In this document: positions 52,977 to 64,000 of the stretch, piece after piece | How the letters are laid out: every line of letters starts with the position of its first letter | How positions within the stretch are numbered: the stretch's first letter is position 1 | NCBI GenBank assembly: GCA_037043235.1 | Contig: JAWRVZ010000055.1 | Location: 1,054,001 to 1,118,000, forward strand | Reading direction: 5' to 3' | Length of the DNA stretch: 64,000 nt | Origin: Rhodeus uyekii | Lineage: Eukaryota; Chordata; Actinopteri; Cypriniformes; Acheilognathidae | Translations under genes and position numbers: made by a program | The notes under the pieces: model-generated | Told to the model about the DNA's origin: nothing | Database searches by the model: none | What the model saw: the letters and a program-made list of their open reading frames with translations, nothing else

Positions 52977-54095
52977 ATGTACAGAGTATTGTGCAATATG
53001 GGTTTACATAGTTATGGAAGTAACACCAATATATATTGTACATATAAAGAATTCTCAATATATGCAGACAAGTTAGTTTATGCGTTTATGAGCTCAAGGC
53101 TAGATTATTGTAATGCTCTTCTGGGTGGTTGCTCTGCACACTTAATAAACAAATTCCAGCTGGTCCAAAATGCAGCTTGAGTTCTTACTAGAACCAGGAA
53201 GTGTGAGCATTTTAGCCCAGCTCCGTCAACACTGCATTGGCTCCCTATTAAACACTGAAAACATTTTAAAATCTTGCTAATGACTTACAAAGCATTAAAT
53301 GGTTTAGCTCCCCAGCACTTTAGCGATCTCTTAACACATTATAGTCCATCACGTCTTTTGCGATCCCAAAATTCTGGCCAGTTGATATGTAATATCAAAA
53401 TCAACTGCTGGCGGTTGATCCTTTTCCTATTTAGTACCTAAACTCTGGAACATTCTTTCAAATATAGTGTTCAGACACACTCTGTCAGTTTCAATCTAGA
53501 CTAAAAACACATCACTTCAACCTGTCATACACATAACACATTACACTTTTGTTTTAATTTTTTATCCAAATCATGTAAAATGATTGTTGGGCTGCGTAAT
53601 TTAGGTCAGCCGGAACCGGGGACACTTCCCATAATGTGTTACCATGGTAGACCTGCACCTCGAAACCGCCACAACAGACTGAGACTTTACTAGACCCTCC
53701 CCTGTTAAGATCATGAATCCCATCTCCAACCAGACCAAATTGGACCAAATATTTTGACCTGAATTGCCAATATAATAATCATGCACCATTTGGCTGTTGG
53801 TCAGCGGAGAACTGGTCCCCTGACTGAGCCTGATTTATCCCTAGGATGTTTTCTCCATTCTGTGCTTCATTCATTCTGTCACCTGCTGGAGTTTTGGTTC
53901 CTTGCCACTGTCACCTCTGGCATGCTTAATTGGGAGGACACTTAACACTTAATATTCATCAATATTATTGATTGGGCTGCTTTTCTAGAGTTGCCGTACA
54001 GCCAAAACAAACTTTTTTTTTCTTTTTTTCCTGTGACCACTGTAAACCTGCTTTGAAACAATCTGCATTGTAAAAAGCGCTATATAAAAAATAAA
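52977..54095 (+). pseudogene. L2-type LINE ORF2 C-terminus and 3' UTR, decayed
   Basis: The plus strand contains the C-terminal ORF2 block with FMSSRLDYCNALLGGC and INKFQLVQNAA (53085-53178), then frame-broken homology to about 53530. The L2 3' UTR follows with TGCTTTGAAACAATCTGCAT and AAAAAGCGCTATATAAAAAA, ending in an AT-rich tail at about 54095. It is older than LINE B, as substitutions and stops are frequent. The 3' end structure fits an ordinary 5'-truncated LINE insertion. Confidence 0.8.
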
Positions 54096-54114
54096 TAATA
54101 TATATATATATAAA

Positions 54115-54170
54115 AATGTACATTCATATTCATTTAGCAGACACATCCAGAGCGACTTACAACTGAGGAA
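54115..54170 (-). repeat. SINE tail fragment
   Basis: TTCATTTAGCAGACACATCC and AGAGCGACTTAC here are the inverse complement of the SINE tail seen at 1217-1264. The rest of the SINE is not recognisable. Confidence 0.6.
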
Positions 54171-55624
54171 TACAGAAAGCGACTTGTAGTGAAGAGCCAA
54201 CAGTACACTAAAATAGTAGACAATACAAGGTTTTGACCAAAAAAAAAAGTAGTGTGAAATGTTAAAATGATGTTCTTTTGTAACATTATAAATGTCCTTA
54301 CTGTCACCTTTGATCAATATCCAAACAGTACATAGTTGAATTATAAAAAAATAAAAAAACTTCGGAAGGTTCGGCATAGCACAGTAAACGGGTACCTCTG
54401 CAAATCTGTCATCATTACCTTACCCGTGTTTTCACTCTCTTTTCATGAAGACCCAGACTAAGTTCTTCTGACACAACAGTCCCCAATAATTCCTTCAGTG
54501 TGCTATTTGTCTTTCCCTCCCTCGTCTGATGTATCCCACTGAGCTCTGTCTGAAGAACTGCATGGTTATTGCTATCAGCACTCTAAACCGCTAATTATTT
54601 ATTACCCTATATCACATTTACAAACGACACCAAAGCTTTATTTAAACTTTGCTTCCTGACACATAGATACTACTGTGACTTACCATTGTGAACTATCCAT
54701 ATGGTTGTGGTATATTAGGCATTCTAGAATTAAACCCAACTCAAAACTCAATTTAATTTTAATGAAATCTTGATAGACCATATGAACACAGTGGGACCTG
54801 ACATTTTAAAGCTTGCAAACTGATTTCTAGCAGCCTGAAAGTTTTTCATCAACATTAATTCATAAAATTGAAACTTTGTCTCCCACATCATGTGAAGAGT
54901 TTGAGTCGAGGTCACACAGTACCTCTCATGGCATCGTGACATACATATGATTTCCAGTTACAATGTTACACCACATGATTTTGTGGACAGGTTACATTTT
55001 GCAAGTTCACCTCTGCCAGTGAGTGTTTAGCTTGTTACTAGATAGGATGCTCAGCATGTGTATTTTGAAATTGTATATTTCTCAATCACGACCACCGGCC
55101 TCGCGGTGTTCTCATGTCCCTCGGCCACAACCTGCTTACCACAGCATTTTATCAGGCTATGGAGGGAAATATCACCTCTACTAATAACATGTCCCTACGA
55201 GTTTAGTATTATACACTATTAAAATTTGATCAAAGTTTATTTTTAATGTCCACATTAAACAGTCGAAGTATCTTTGCAACTACATCTCAACTAACTCTCA
55301 TTAGAGTATTAGTAGGCTATTATGTTATAAGGTAAGGCGTTAGAGTTTGGGTAAAATAAGTTTAAGCTTGAAATATAAATTCTACGTAGTTGCAAAGTAG
55401 TAAAATGTCTAAAGTGGACCTATAATTTTTTATAAACATTTTTATACAACACAGCTTTTTTCAGTTTTCATTGTAATTGTTTGTATTATTTATTAATAAT
55501 AAATAAATAGCAATAAATGAAACCTAAATAGTAATACAATTAATTAGGTTTTTATTTATTACTATTTATTTATTTACAATATTTATTTCCAGTTAGTATT
55601 TTTAGTACTTTTATTTCTGTTAGT
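54171..55624. other. AT-rich non-coding DNA
   Basis: I see no gene. Runs of TTTATTTATT-type sequence occur near 55490-55580. A small balanced stretch at 55080-55170 shows nothing recognisable. Confidence 0.55.
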
Positions 55625-58500
55625 TCCCAAACACTTACAAATGATTCAGGTGCAGTAAATGGTATGAGCGAGGAGATGATGTTGCTTTGACATTGGAAAA
55701 GTCCTTGTTGTTCAATTTGTTTGCAATAGAGCAAGTTGGATGAACACCTGATTTCCTTGGGGAATATAAAGGGGTACCACTGTGAAAGCAGAGGGGCACT
55801 TCTCCAGAAAACCAAGCACCCATGACTGCATCACTTCTCTCCAGAAGCCTCTGCGGTCACCTCTGCGGAAGCCGCAGGAGCAAGGAGGCACATCACTGCT
55901 GCAGCAGTGGAAACCAATTTCCGAAGAGACTGAGCTCCTTTGGGAGCATGAAGGCACATCTCTACCACAGTAGTGGAAACCCCTCTGAGCCGCTATGGGA
56001 GCGGGGAGGCATCTCACTGCCACAGCAGTGGAAACCTTTCTGGGGATACCGAGCCACCATGGGAGCAAAGAGGCACATCACTGCCCTGGCAGTGGAAACC
56101 CCCATGAGTCGCTGCAGGAGCAGTGAGAAATCACATCCCTGTTGCGGTGGTGAAATTTCTTTCTCCCGTGGGAGCATGAAGGCACATCACTGCTGTGGCA
56201 GTGGATAAAATCTTCCTCCAATATCTAAGCTCCTCCGGGAGTGTGGAGGAATATCATTGCTGTGGCAATGGGGAGAATTTTTCTGAGAACTTAGTTCCTG
56301 CAGGAGTGTGGAGGTGCATCACTGCTGCGGCAGTGGAATAAATGTCCCCTTAGAACTGAGCTCGTGCAGGAGTGTGGGGAACATCATTGCTGCGGCAATG
56401 GAGAGAAATTCAGTGAAATGAGCTCCTGTGGGAGCATGGAGGTGCATCACTGTTGCGGCAGGGCAGAAATCGAAGAGAACTGGGGAGTATCACTTATCCT
56501 GTGGGAGTATCACTGCTGTGGTAGTGGAAGACATTTTTGGAGAGACTGAGGTCCTGTGGTAGCCTTACTGGTTGCTGAAGTTGTGGAGCCATCTGGATGG
56601 AGAAATTAAGCTTCTGTGGGAGCTGGGGTTGTAGAATAGTGAAATTAGATCTTGTTGGCAAGTGGATGGATGCTGCTCCGGCAGTTACAATGGAAATTTT
56701 TCCATTAATGAAGTGAGGCTGTGGGGTTGGGTTTGTGAAAACAAGCTGACAGTTTAGTTGATGAGAGTTTGCTCCTGAAAGCTTCTGATGACCTACAGCC
56801 CAGTGCTTGGATCTGCTAGTTTTGGAATAAAACGTGTGATGGGGCGATGAAAGTCATCTGTGAAAAGTGGGTCAGATGGGAGTTTAGCCTGATCTTCTAA
56901 AATGAGAGTAGGCCAAGAAGGATAGTTAAGGTTGAATTTGTGATGGAAGGTAAAAGGCCTTTATAGTGTGATCTGTCTTACTTTGTTTTATGAAGAAATG
57001 GTTTCACCGTGCACCGCTAACAAATTGGAAATTGTGGATAGATTTGGATTAAGGCTGGATGGGATAGTGGGTGCGGAGCATCTGAGGAAACTGAAAACCA
57101 ATATGATCATGGCGTCGAGTGTACGGACAACTTTGGAGTGGAAGCCTTGGTGAGTATTGGTATTGGTATTGGTTGTCCCTGTGTCTGGGCTCGTGGGCTT
57201 AGTTCTTAAGATACCTTTGATGAGCACAGATTTAGATTTCAGCAGAGAAAAAAATAATTTAGATTAGATAAGCCATGGTTTCGGCTTCTAGAATCTTGAT
57301 GCTGTTGAAATGAGAAATGAATCAGGTGATGGTGAGCAGAGAAAACATGAAAACAGATTATATGTGGAGTGAAAAGTCTTAAACTCTTCTATGCGGTTAG
57401 GTGAGATTGAATGGTTTGAAGAGAAAAAAACAGCTTAAAAAATGGAATTGAGAGGCATCGAGAAATATCAACTCTGAATAGTGATGTACTGGATTGGGAA
57501 TGGGTCCGGTGGCAGCAGCCTGAACTTCAGTGAGGATTTGTGTTCTAGTGTTGTTGGCGACAGGGGTGGTTCCAAGCAGAAGCGTTATGTGGAATGGCAT
57601 CAGCATTGCAGAAAACAGGGTGAAAGGAGATTTAGCATGGTGGAGAGCGTTAGGAGGAATAAATGCCGGGGCCAAAGCCACTTGAGGAGGCAACCTCACG
57701 GTTGGGTCGTCCCCAGGAGCCAGCAGAGAGACAAAAAAGTGATAGAAAAGGAAGAAAGAATAAGGTGTCTGGGCCTGCGCTGCTAGCGGAGACAGCCTCA
57801 TTCTATAACCGGGTGGAGGGGCTTCGGGCCAAACGTAAAGAAGAGGGTTAGAGATAGGTACGTGCTGCTGTTACTGATCCTGCACCGCTGGCAGAGGCAA
57901 GCTCACGCTTGAAGGGCAGCGTGTGTCACTAGAGGCTCGCATGTGAGGAGCAGCCCTGGAAAAACTACAGTGTGCCCCTTGCCTGAGTGCAGGGGAAAGC
58001 GAGGCCTGGCAGCGGCGGAATCTGGGAATCTCAGACTTGAAGAGGGCCTGCTGCTGGGAACTGACGCTCGAAGATCTGGTCTTGCAAGGGAGAGAGATGG
58101 AGATTTTGGGAGCATGGGTTTGAGGCATTGCGATTTTTACTTGTTTATTAGAGGTTCTGGAAGGTAGAGTGGATTTTGAAGTTGGGACAGCTGACTGAAG
58201 TGAGACATACAGTTTGCATTCTTCTGCTTTGGTCATCCTCCTGGAGAAATGATTAGTGCTTGTCCTAATCCCAGTACTGTCCATTTCTCTATTGATGGAT
58301 GTGCTGAGGTGTCGGAGAAAGTTGAAGATGAAGAAGATGGCGGATGTCTTGATGATGGAGGTGAGGGCAGGCCTTGGTGTCATGGGGTACGAGGAGCAGA
58401 GCAGCTGGGCCGACGACCACGCAGTGTTGTTGGAAGCTCGGTTGAGCGCACGAGCTTTTGTCATCAGAGGGATGCGGCAAAGGAACTAGAGAGGAAGTGT
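55625..58500 (+). repeat. Unclassified hairpin-array repeat, copy 2
   Basis: Begins with CACTTACAAATGATTCAGGT, as copy 1 does at 43385. Compared with copy 1 it lacks about 240 bases between the GAGGAG words near 55670. It continues through the shared TTTGCAATAGAGCAAGTTGG and GGGGTACCACT blocks, the hairpin array (55860-56540) and a long tract with unidentified open frames. At 58068-58172 it contains the block with GCAAGGGAGAGAGATGGAGA that copy 1 has at 44180-44275. No LTR-like unit is seen at its right end, so the border is approximate. The frames at 57481-57786 and 58249-58518 show no known domain. Confidence 0.55.
55860..56540 (+). repeat. Hairpin array, copy 2
   Basis: Eleven units at spacings of about 50-67 bases. 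The second hairpin of each unit starts near 55894, 55961, 56015, 56079, 56138, 56188, 56255, 56320, 56385, 56448 and 56511. Most form CACTGC-loop-GCAGTG; units 56255 and 56385 have CATTGC-loop-GCAATG, and 55962 has CTAC-loop-GTAG, each keeping the pairing. A second palindrome of the GCTCCTGCGGGAGC type precedes each unit. T-type and C-type units alternate from 56255 to 56448, hinting at a ~130-base higher-order repeat. Confidence 0.75.
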
Positions 58501-60854
58501 TCGTCATCAAACAGGTAAAGCTAAATCTCGGACATTGTACCGGAAAAGCGGGGCATCATATGATCACCTGCTAAATTCAAATTGGTTGGCGCTGAGCCAG
58601 AAAAAGCGCTCAACACTTGTCGCTATGCAGTCTTTTCAATCTCCTGAAGTTTATTTTAGGTTACAGACATTTAAATACACGCAAGTAATAACAAAACACA
58701 ACTATGGTTTGTAAAATACACTGATTTCCATGAAAGTAATGGTGTTTAATTCATATCAGATCCACGTTGCATATTTAACAACAAAAACACTTCCACATTT
58801 TAGTTAATAATAGTAACCAAGGCCCCTGCACAATGAACAAAATTGTCATTGCACAATTTCCTGTGAAACAATTTTTCACTCAGAAATTGCTGGTATATGT
58901 CACAAATAATTACAAAGAAACAGTAATAAAACAAATTGCATTAAGTGTGAAATTGTGAGGTAGAAAGACTGAAATGGTATTTTCTTGTAAAACTTACTCC
59001 AATGACGTTTGTTTTATGTCCAACTTTTTACAGTGCATATTTGTTTTTTCTTACACTTTTTACCCTTTGTGCCTTATGTTCGACTGCAAAATATTACAAC
59101 ATTTTAGTTCACAATGCAAAGCCCCTTTAAACCACCTGTGTACACATACACAGACATCTACTCACGCACACAAACATGCACCCACACACACACAAATACA
59201 AACACATGCACACAAGAAAGATATTTTGAGAGTGCCATCTGCGATCGTGCCAACACAGACTGAAGTTCCTGTAGATGTCTCTCTTGTTGATCAATCCTTA
59301 ATTATTCCCTCGACTCCTCTTCTGGCTCACTGCCCTTCAATCCCACACTCTTAATTACTTTTTTTTAAAAGAGAAGCAAACAATTATGCAAAGATCTTCA
59401 CTCCCTTTATTTATGGAGGTATACCTTTGGGAGGAAGAGCAGGGCAAAAGAGATGTTAATAAGAGCTCATCCTTCTCTTTTCGCAAGATAAATGAATTGA
59501 TAAACAAAACACCTCCCCAAACTTGCGGCCTGACAGCAGGCAGCGTCCCAGAAGGCATTGCAGCATCAGTGGATTTTTGTCTGAGCACCGTGATTGGTTA
59601 GATCTCTGGTTTCAGTGTGGCCTCGAGTCACAATCGCATGCGGCACTGTTGGAATCTGGTCGAAAGGGCTGTATTTAATGGCTGCTGTTGTTCCCTGCTT
59701 GTACACGATAGTGTTGAATGAATTAGATTTGTGGCCTCTGCGGCTTACAGATCATCCATGAATAAATATTACAGCATATATTTATGACATATTGATTTGT
59801 CTCCGTGCTCAGACGGAGTGCTGATTATGTACAGTGGGTGGTTGTGAGTCGAGGGAGTGTGCGGTGCAGTGTGCTGTTCTGCTTTGCTGTGTAGAAAAAC
59901 GTAACAATTAAGACAGTCTGACTTTGGTTATAGGTCATCGCTCTTTAATATGAGGTGATTTCAACAAGCCACCTCTTATACCTCAGATGACCACACTAAT
60001 TAAAACCGTCTCTCATTTTCTCCCTCACAGCTCTTCCTCCCTTTCTAATAACCCATCTCTTACAAACTCTTTGCAGTCCTTTTCCTTAATGTCCATTACT
60101 AACGTTCCATTAAAAATCTAGTTAGAGAACTTTACAAGGAGGAAAGCCTAATAGGTTTTTTTTACATACATGCTGTATAAGAACTGTTCAAATCTCCCAA
60201 GATGCTGGCATAATATTAGGTATAACTTTTACTAATGTTTTCTACTTTAGCGTGCTTTTGTAGCCTATTAAAAGATCCACCCTGGACCACCAAGAACAAA
60301 TCCAATCAGACTCTCCATGACCACCTTCCACATTCAAAGAGCAGCGTTGTGTGCCATTCAAAATTGATTTGAGAAAGCTTATTAAATTCCAATTCAGCTC
60401 TTATATATCAGTTTGAGAGCCATGTTTAAAAGGTAAAACTTTATTGTTTAGATAGAATTAACACTACCGCCCCCCCCCCCCCCCCCAAAAAAAAGTTGTT
60501 TACATGAATAATATCTGTAACAGTTTGGGTCCCCCAAGTGGTCAGAGACCCCTGGCCACTGTGCCCCATTGGATTGTGTGCATGTTTGTTTCTCCATTAT
60601 GTCTAAAGTACCCAATGTGTAGCAATGTTAATGAAAATAAATGTGTGCAGAGAGGGGGTGTGGAACAGATCGATAGGTTAGCATCACCAGAGCAGGGAAA
60701 GGGGGTGATTATTGCTGATCGGGACCCACAGGAGATCAATGACTCTCACTCCGAGGCTTAGTCTCTGATGGATCCTCTTTCGCATATAATAGGTCCACAA
60801 AGAACAGGGCTATGCAACATGTTTATTTAACCTAATACCGATGGCACATAACTC
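58501..60854. other. Non-coding DNA
   Basis: I see no gene. CA-rich sequence lies around 59140-59215. A pure C17 tract at 60470-60486 is followed by eight As. Segments around 59520-59700 and 59790-60000 have balanced composition and may be conserved non-coding DNA. Small frames here (for example 60504-60761) have no motif. Confidence 0.5.
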
Positions 60855-61021
60855 TTAAAGGGATAGTTCACCAAAAACCTTTTGTTTTTTACTAACCTTC
60901 ATATTGCTTCAAATCTGTATGAGTAACTTTCCATTTTGTAAAAGACCTGCAGTGCTGTTTTTTTTCCCATACAACTGAAGTCAGGAAGTTCCAGTGTACT
61001 TTGAGTAAACTATCCTTTTAA
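60855..61021. mobile_element. TTAA-flanked fish MITE
   Basis: The left end TTAAAGGGATAGTTCACC and the right end TAAACTATCCTTTTAA are inverted repeats starting at TTAA on both sides (60855-60858 and 61018-61021). AAAGGGATAGTTCACC is one of the most frequent repeat starts in cyprinid genomes. TTAA duplication suggests mobilisation by a piggyBac- or Kolobok-like transposase. No coding capacity in 167 bases. Confidence 0.75.
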
Positions 61022-61186
61022 ATGTGATGTGTGTAACTTCCATTAGTTTTTAAACATGCTTCCCAAACACTTCCCCTGCCTGCCATTGGTCAGGGAAACA
61101 GATAACCTCCCCACTATGTCGAGCTGGTCTGGATTCTCAAACAGTTTTGACACCGCAACTGAGACAGTGTTTTATGTGATTATGAC

Positions 61187-61228
61187 ATTGTTTCCCTGTA
61201 TGCAAAAACTTGCATACAGGGAAACAAT
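61187..61228. repeat. Perfect 19-bp hairpin
   Basis: ATTGTTTCCCTGTATGCAA (61187-61205) and its exact inverse complement (61210-61228) are separated by only AAAC. The stem has no mismatch. Confidence 0.85.
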
Positions 61229-61647
61229 CCTACTAATGGCTTTTTTATAATCTTTAAAAACTACACTGAGAAAAGAAAAAAACACTTCACCTTTAAAAAA
61301 AGTTAATACTAATGCATTTCACTGCGCACTCCCACATTTTCATATCTGATGCACTTTAACTGAAATAAATCAATTTGGACCTACAGTATGACTAAGATTT
61401 CACAGTGATGGTCTTTAAAGTAAAGGGTGTTTGTTTACGGACACACATACACACACACACACATAAACAAACAACACAAAGGTTTAGTCATGTGCAAGTT
61501 TAAATCAAATCAATTAAGATTAAATAACAGCATAAAAAAATGAAGATGTAGTACACTGAGGAAGCTGAATACAATCTAAAAACCTTATATGGCTCAGTTT
61601 CGTGTGTGCATGTGTGCATGCACGCATACATCGTCTGTCCGTCCGTG

Positions 61648-61648
<1 letters not shown>

Positions 61649-61686
<38 letters not shown>

Positions 61687-61700
61687 GAGAAAGAGAGAGA
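61649..61700 (+). repeat. GA microsatellite
   Basis: A run of GA units, nearly pure from 61650 to 61683, then slightly interrupted. A CA run precedes it at 61440-61463. Confidence 0.9.
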
Positions 61701-64000
61701 AATTGTGTTAGCCTGATTCTGCACACAGTGATTCTTTCAAGTGCACTTGACATTTCACGTGTTGCCGGGCACAGTGGGCCACATCTGTTCCCTTTGCATT
61801 ATTATTTTCATAGACTCCTGCCATGACACTGACATAGTTCTCTAATAACAAACAAGGCAACAGAGTTCTGCTAATGTTTACTTCAGTCCATAAAATTCAT
61901 CCAAGCCTTTTGAACACTGCCTATGATCAACAACCTTTGCACAGAAGGAAGATGTCATGCTGTTCCAATAAAAGCTGGTAATTCGTGAACACTGTGGTTC
62001 TTGGTTATTCTTTTGAATTGTATTTACATGCTATTGGTCAAAGGACCTAGCCAGCACTCTTTCAGAATGAAAAATGAAACGAATCTGCTTGACATGCAAG
62101 AAAACACCTCTTGTGGAAGCTCAAGCATTCTGCGAAACACAAAAATGAATTGGCATCTTGGCATCAAAGCTTCAGCCTCTGTTTACCACAACTGATGTGC
62201 GAGTTGATGAATGTTTATTTGTGAATATAATCTTAAATTCAATCTATAAATTGAAAGTCCTATGGGTTTGAAACGGAATAATAACCAAATTTTCATTTGG
62301 GGGTGCAGAAACACTTAATATTTGAGACCATTCTTATTTAATTTGTCCGAACAACTTTCTTCAGTTTTGATTTTCATGAAACTGGACCCAAGAACCTGAA
62401 TTGATTCAGGTGGCACGTAACTGACTGATCTACTAACACAATTATTGTATGATAAATATGGCTGAAAAAATGTTCATTCTGATCAACTAATCAGATTGGT
62501 CAATACATTTTTCTAAAAGTAATGGTTGATGACCCCCAAACCCCTGGTTTCTTTTTGGATATCAACATGATTGTGATTACCTGTGGCCTCATGCCTACAG
62601 CTAAATCACAGTCATATTGATATTCATTGTAACAGCCCCATTGCTCATGTGAGATTTCTTAATTGAAGCAAACATATTATGTTCATTTCCACTCTCCTTC
62701 ATTACACGGGGAAACAAATGAGGCTGTGCCAGGTCTTGAGTGGGACAAGTGAACCCTTGAGTGTTAATGAGCACACACCTATGACATGGCGATGACACCC
62801 CCAGTGAGCTTTAATTGGGTACATACAGATTAACAATCAGAGTAGAAACCAAAGGTGTGTAAGCTGCATACATGAGGATTGAGAGCCTCTGTCATGCGTC
62901 CAACACCCACTAGAAACCAATTCTCATTTTCACTTATGCAGAGTTAATTAGTCTCCACAGTGAGAGTAATGGGATAAATGCGCATCGAGGAGAAAGAGAG
63001 CGAGCGACAGAGAGAAGACAAAGGGCGAGAGAGAGTGAGAGAAGGATTGTGTTTCCGTGACAGCTCGGTGTGGAGGACTGAAAAAGATCATTTGGTATGA
63101 GTGAGTGCCATCCCCAATTACTCCTTATTGCTTTTAGAGGACAGAGAGTAGGAGGCCGTAAATGAAATTCACATGGCATGATGGCCGTTTTTATAAGACC
63201 GCCGAAGTGAAGGTCACCGTGTTCAAGTCTGAATTAAATTTTGATTGATTTATTTACTGATAGGGTGTGGGCTTTCATTTTCCTCACCGGGGTCATTGGA
63301 GATGAGTACGATTTGTCTCTGTGTTCAACAATATCCACACCACTTAATACAGATCAGGATTTCATATTTCAAGCGTGTGTCAAAATGTGAAAGTTCCTCA
63401 TTAAATTCCTTGTTTTCAACTTTTCAACTCAGTTTACAACTTAATAAGACTATGCTCACAGAGCAGCAGAATACAGTTCTCAGTCCTGTTTTAGAGCACT
63501 AAATATGGTTAGTAGACTTGCTGCGGTATTCATTATTACACTGTGTTCGACCATAGACCAGTTACACTACTTGCACTGTAATTTAGCTTTTTCTGATATA
63601 AAAAAAAAGAATGGTTCAGTTGAGGAACATACACTACAATTATAAACTGAAAGTGTCTGTTCCTCTCCATAAAGGATTAGCTGCAGAGTCGCTGCACAGT
63701 AGAGCAGATTTCAGATTTTACTCATCATGTGACGAGAGTAAAGAGAGATGGCTGATAAGACACTGGTGGAAATTTTCTTCACTGTGATATCCATTTAAAG
63801 GTTAGGTTATAAATGACAGTGATACTGCATTCTATAACCCTAACTGGTTTACATAGATAGCTCACCCCAAAGTTTTTTTTATATAAGGGTAAATACACAT
63901 AATACATAATGTTTTGAGTGTGGGTTTGGTTAGCATGCCACAAGTGAATGTAAACACATCTCTCATATCAATGCTGCTTTAAATCAGTAATTACTACAAC
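61701..64000. other. Non-coding DNA with possible conserved elements
   Basis: I see no gene. The stretches about 62560-62930 and 63050-63330 have balanced composition, almost no simple repeats and homeodomain-like words such as TTAATTGG and TAATTAG. They are the best candidates in the window for conserved enhancers, judged by appearance only. Confidence 0.4.

Noticed and set aside
43840..56540. CRISPR-like array
   Set aside because: The units are degenerate, unevenly spaced and in a vertebrate genome with no Cas genes; the conserved parts are short palindromes, not uniform repeats with unique spacers.
56364..56549. Cys/His-rich repeat protein (HHCCG peptides) encoded by the hairpin array
   Set aside because: Unit spacing is not a multiple of three, so the frame changes between units and no array-long reading frame exists.
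57397..58518. Open frames on both strands, up to 197 codons
   Set aside because: No recognisable domain, no splice context, and part of the unclassified repeat; not supported as genes, though kept in mind as possible remnants.

Overview
The window looks like teleost, most likely cyprinid, nuclear DNA. The evidence is an AT-rich intergenic background with many microsatellites, DIRS, L2/CR1, sushi-type Ty3/gypsy, hAT and pogo-like elements, and small fish repeats such as the TTAA-flanked AAAGGGATAGTTC repeat and the TTATGGGGAC inverted-repeat element. I see no confident multi-exon host gene. The only host-gene candidate is one small membrane-protein exon on the minus strand near 4.8-5.0 kb.

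Region 1 (1-6.95 kb) is unique AT-rich DNA with a tRNA-derived SINE, a MITE, the microprotein candidate and a GC-rich island. Region 2 (6.95-30.2 kb) is a composite of nested retroelements bounded by a 36-bp direct repeat. A sushi-like Ty3/gypsy element (+ strand) is split in its reverse transcriptase by a young LTR element (- strand, 9496-27430, 5-bp target duplication). That LTR element has the unusual order gag-protease-integrase-RT/RNase H, as in Gmr1-type elements, and a tRNA-Pro-type primer site. Its gag is split by a CR1/Rex1-like LINE, which is itself split by an L2-type LINE carrying an esterase ORF1 and an endonuclease/RT ORF2. Its 5' LTR is split by a nearly intact DIRS element with gag-like, RT/RNase H and tyrosine recombinase frames, inverted terminal repeats and an exact internal complementary region.

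Region 3 (30.2-41.7 kb) is AT-rich DNA with decayed L2 fragments, a solo DIRS end, a second degenerate DIRS copy on the minus strand and a possible solo LTR. Region 4 (43-47.3 kb) is a second nest: an unclassified repeat with LTR-like direct repeats and arrays of short hairpins, interrupted by a pogo-like DNA transposon, which carries a non-autonomous LTR element, which carries an L2 3' end. Region 5 (48.0-49.2 kb) is a hAT element containing another hAT MITE, each with exact 8-bp target duplications. Region 6 (49.2-64 kb) is mostly unique DNA with a decayed L2 fragment, a second copy of the hairpin-array repeat (55.6-58.5 kb), a TTAA MITE, a perfect 19-bp hairpin, and GC-balanced stretches that could be conserved non-coding DNA.

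The TE proteins act within their own life cycles: packaging, reverse transcription, and integration or recombination. The nesting order gives a relative timeline, with the sushi element oldest and the DIRS and L2 insertions among the youngest. Nothing in the window forms a host pathway. The least explained sequence is the hairpin-array repeat family, whose stems vary in a compensatory way.
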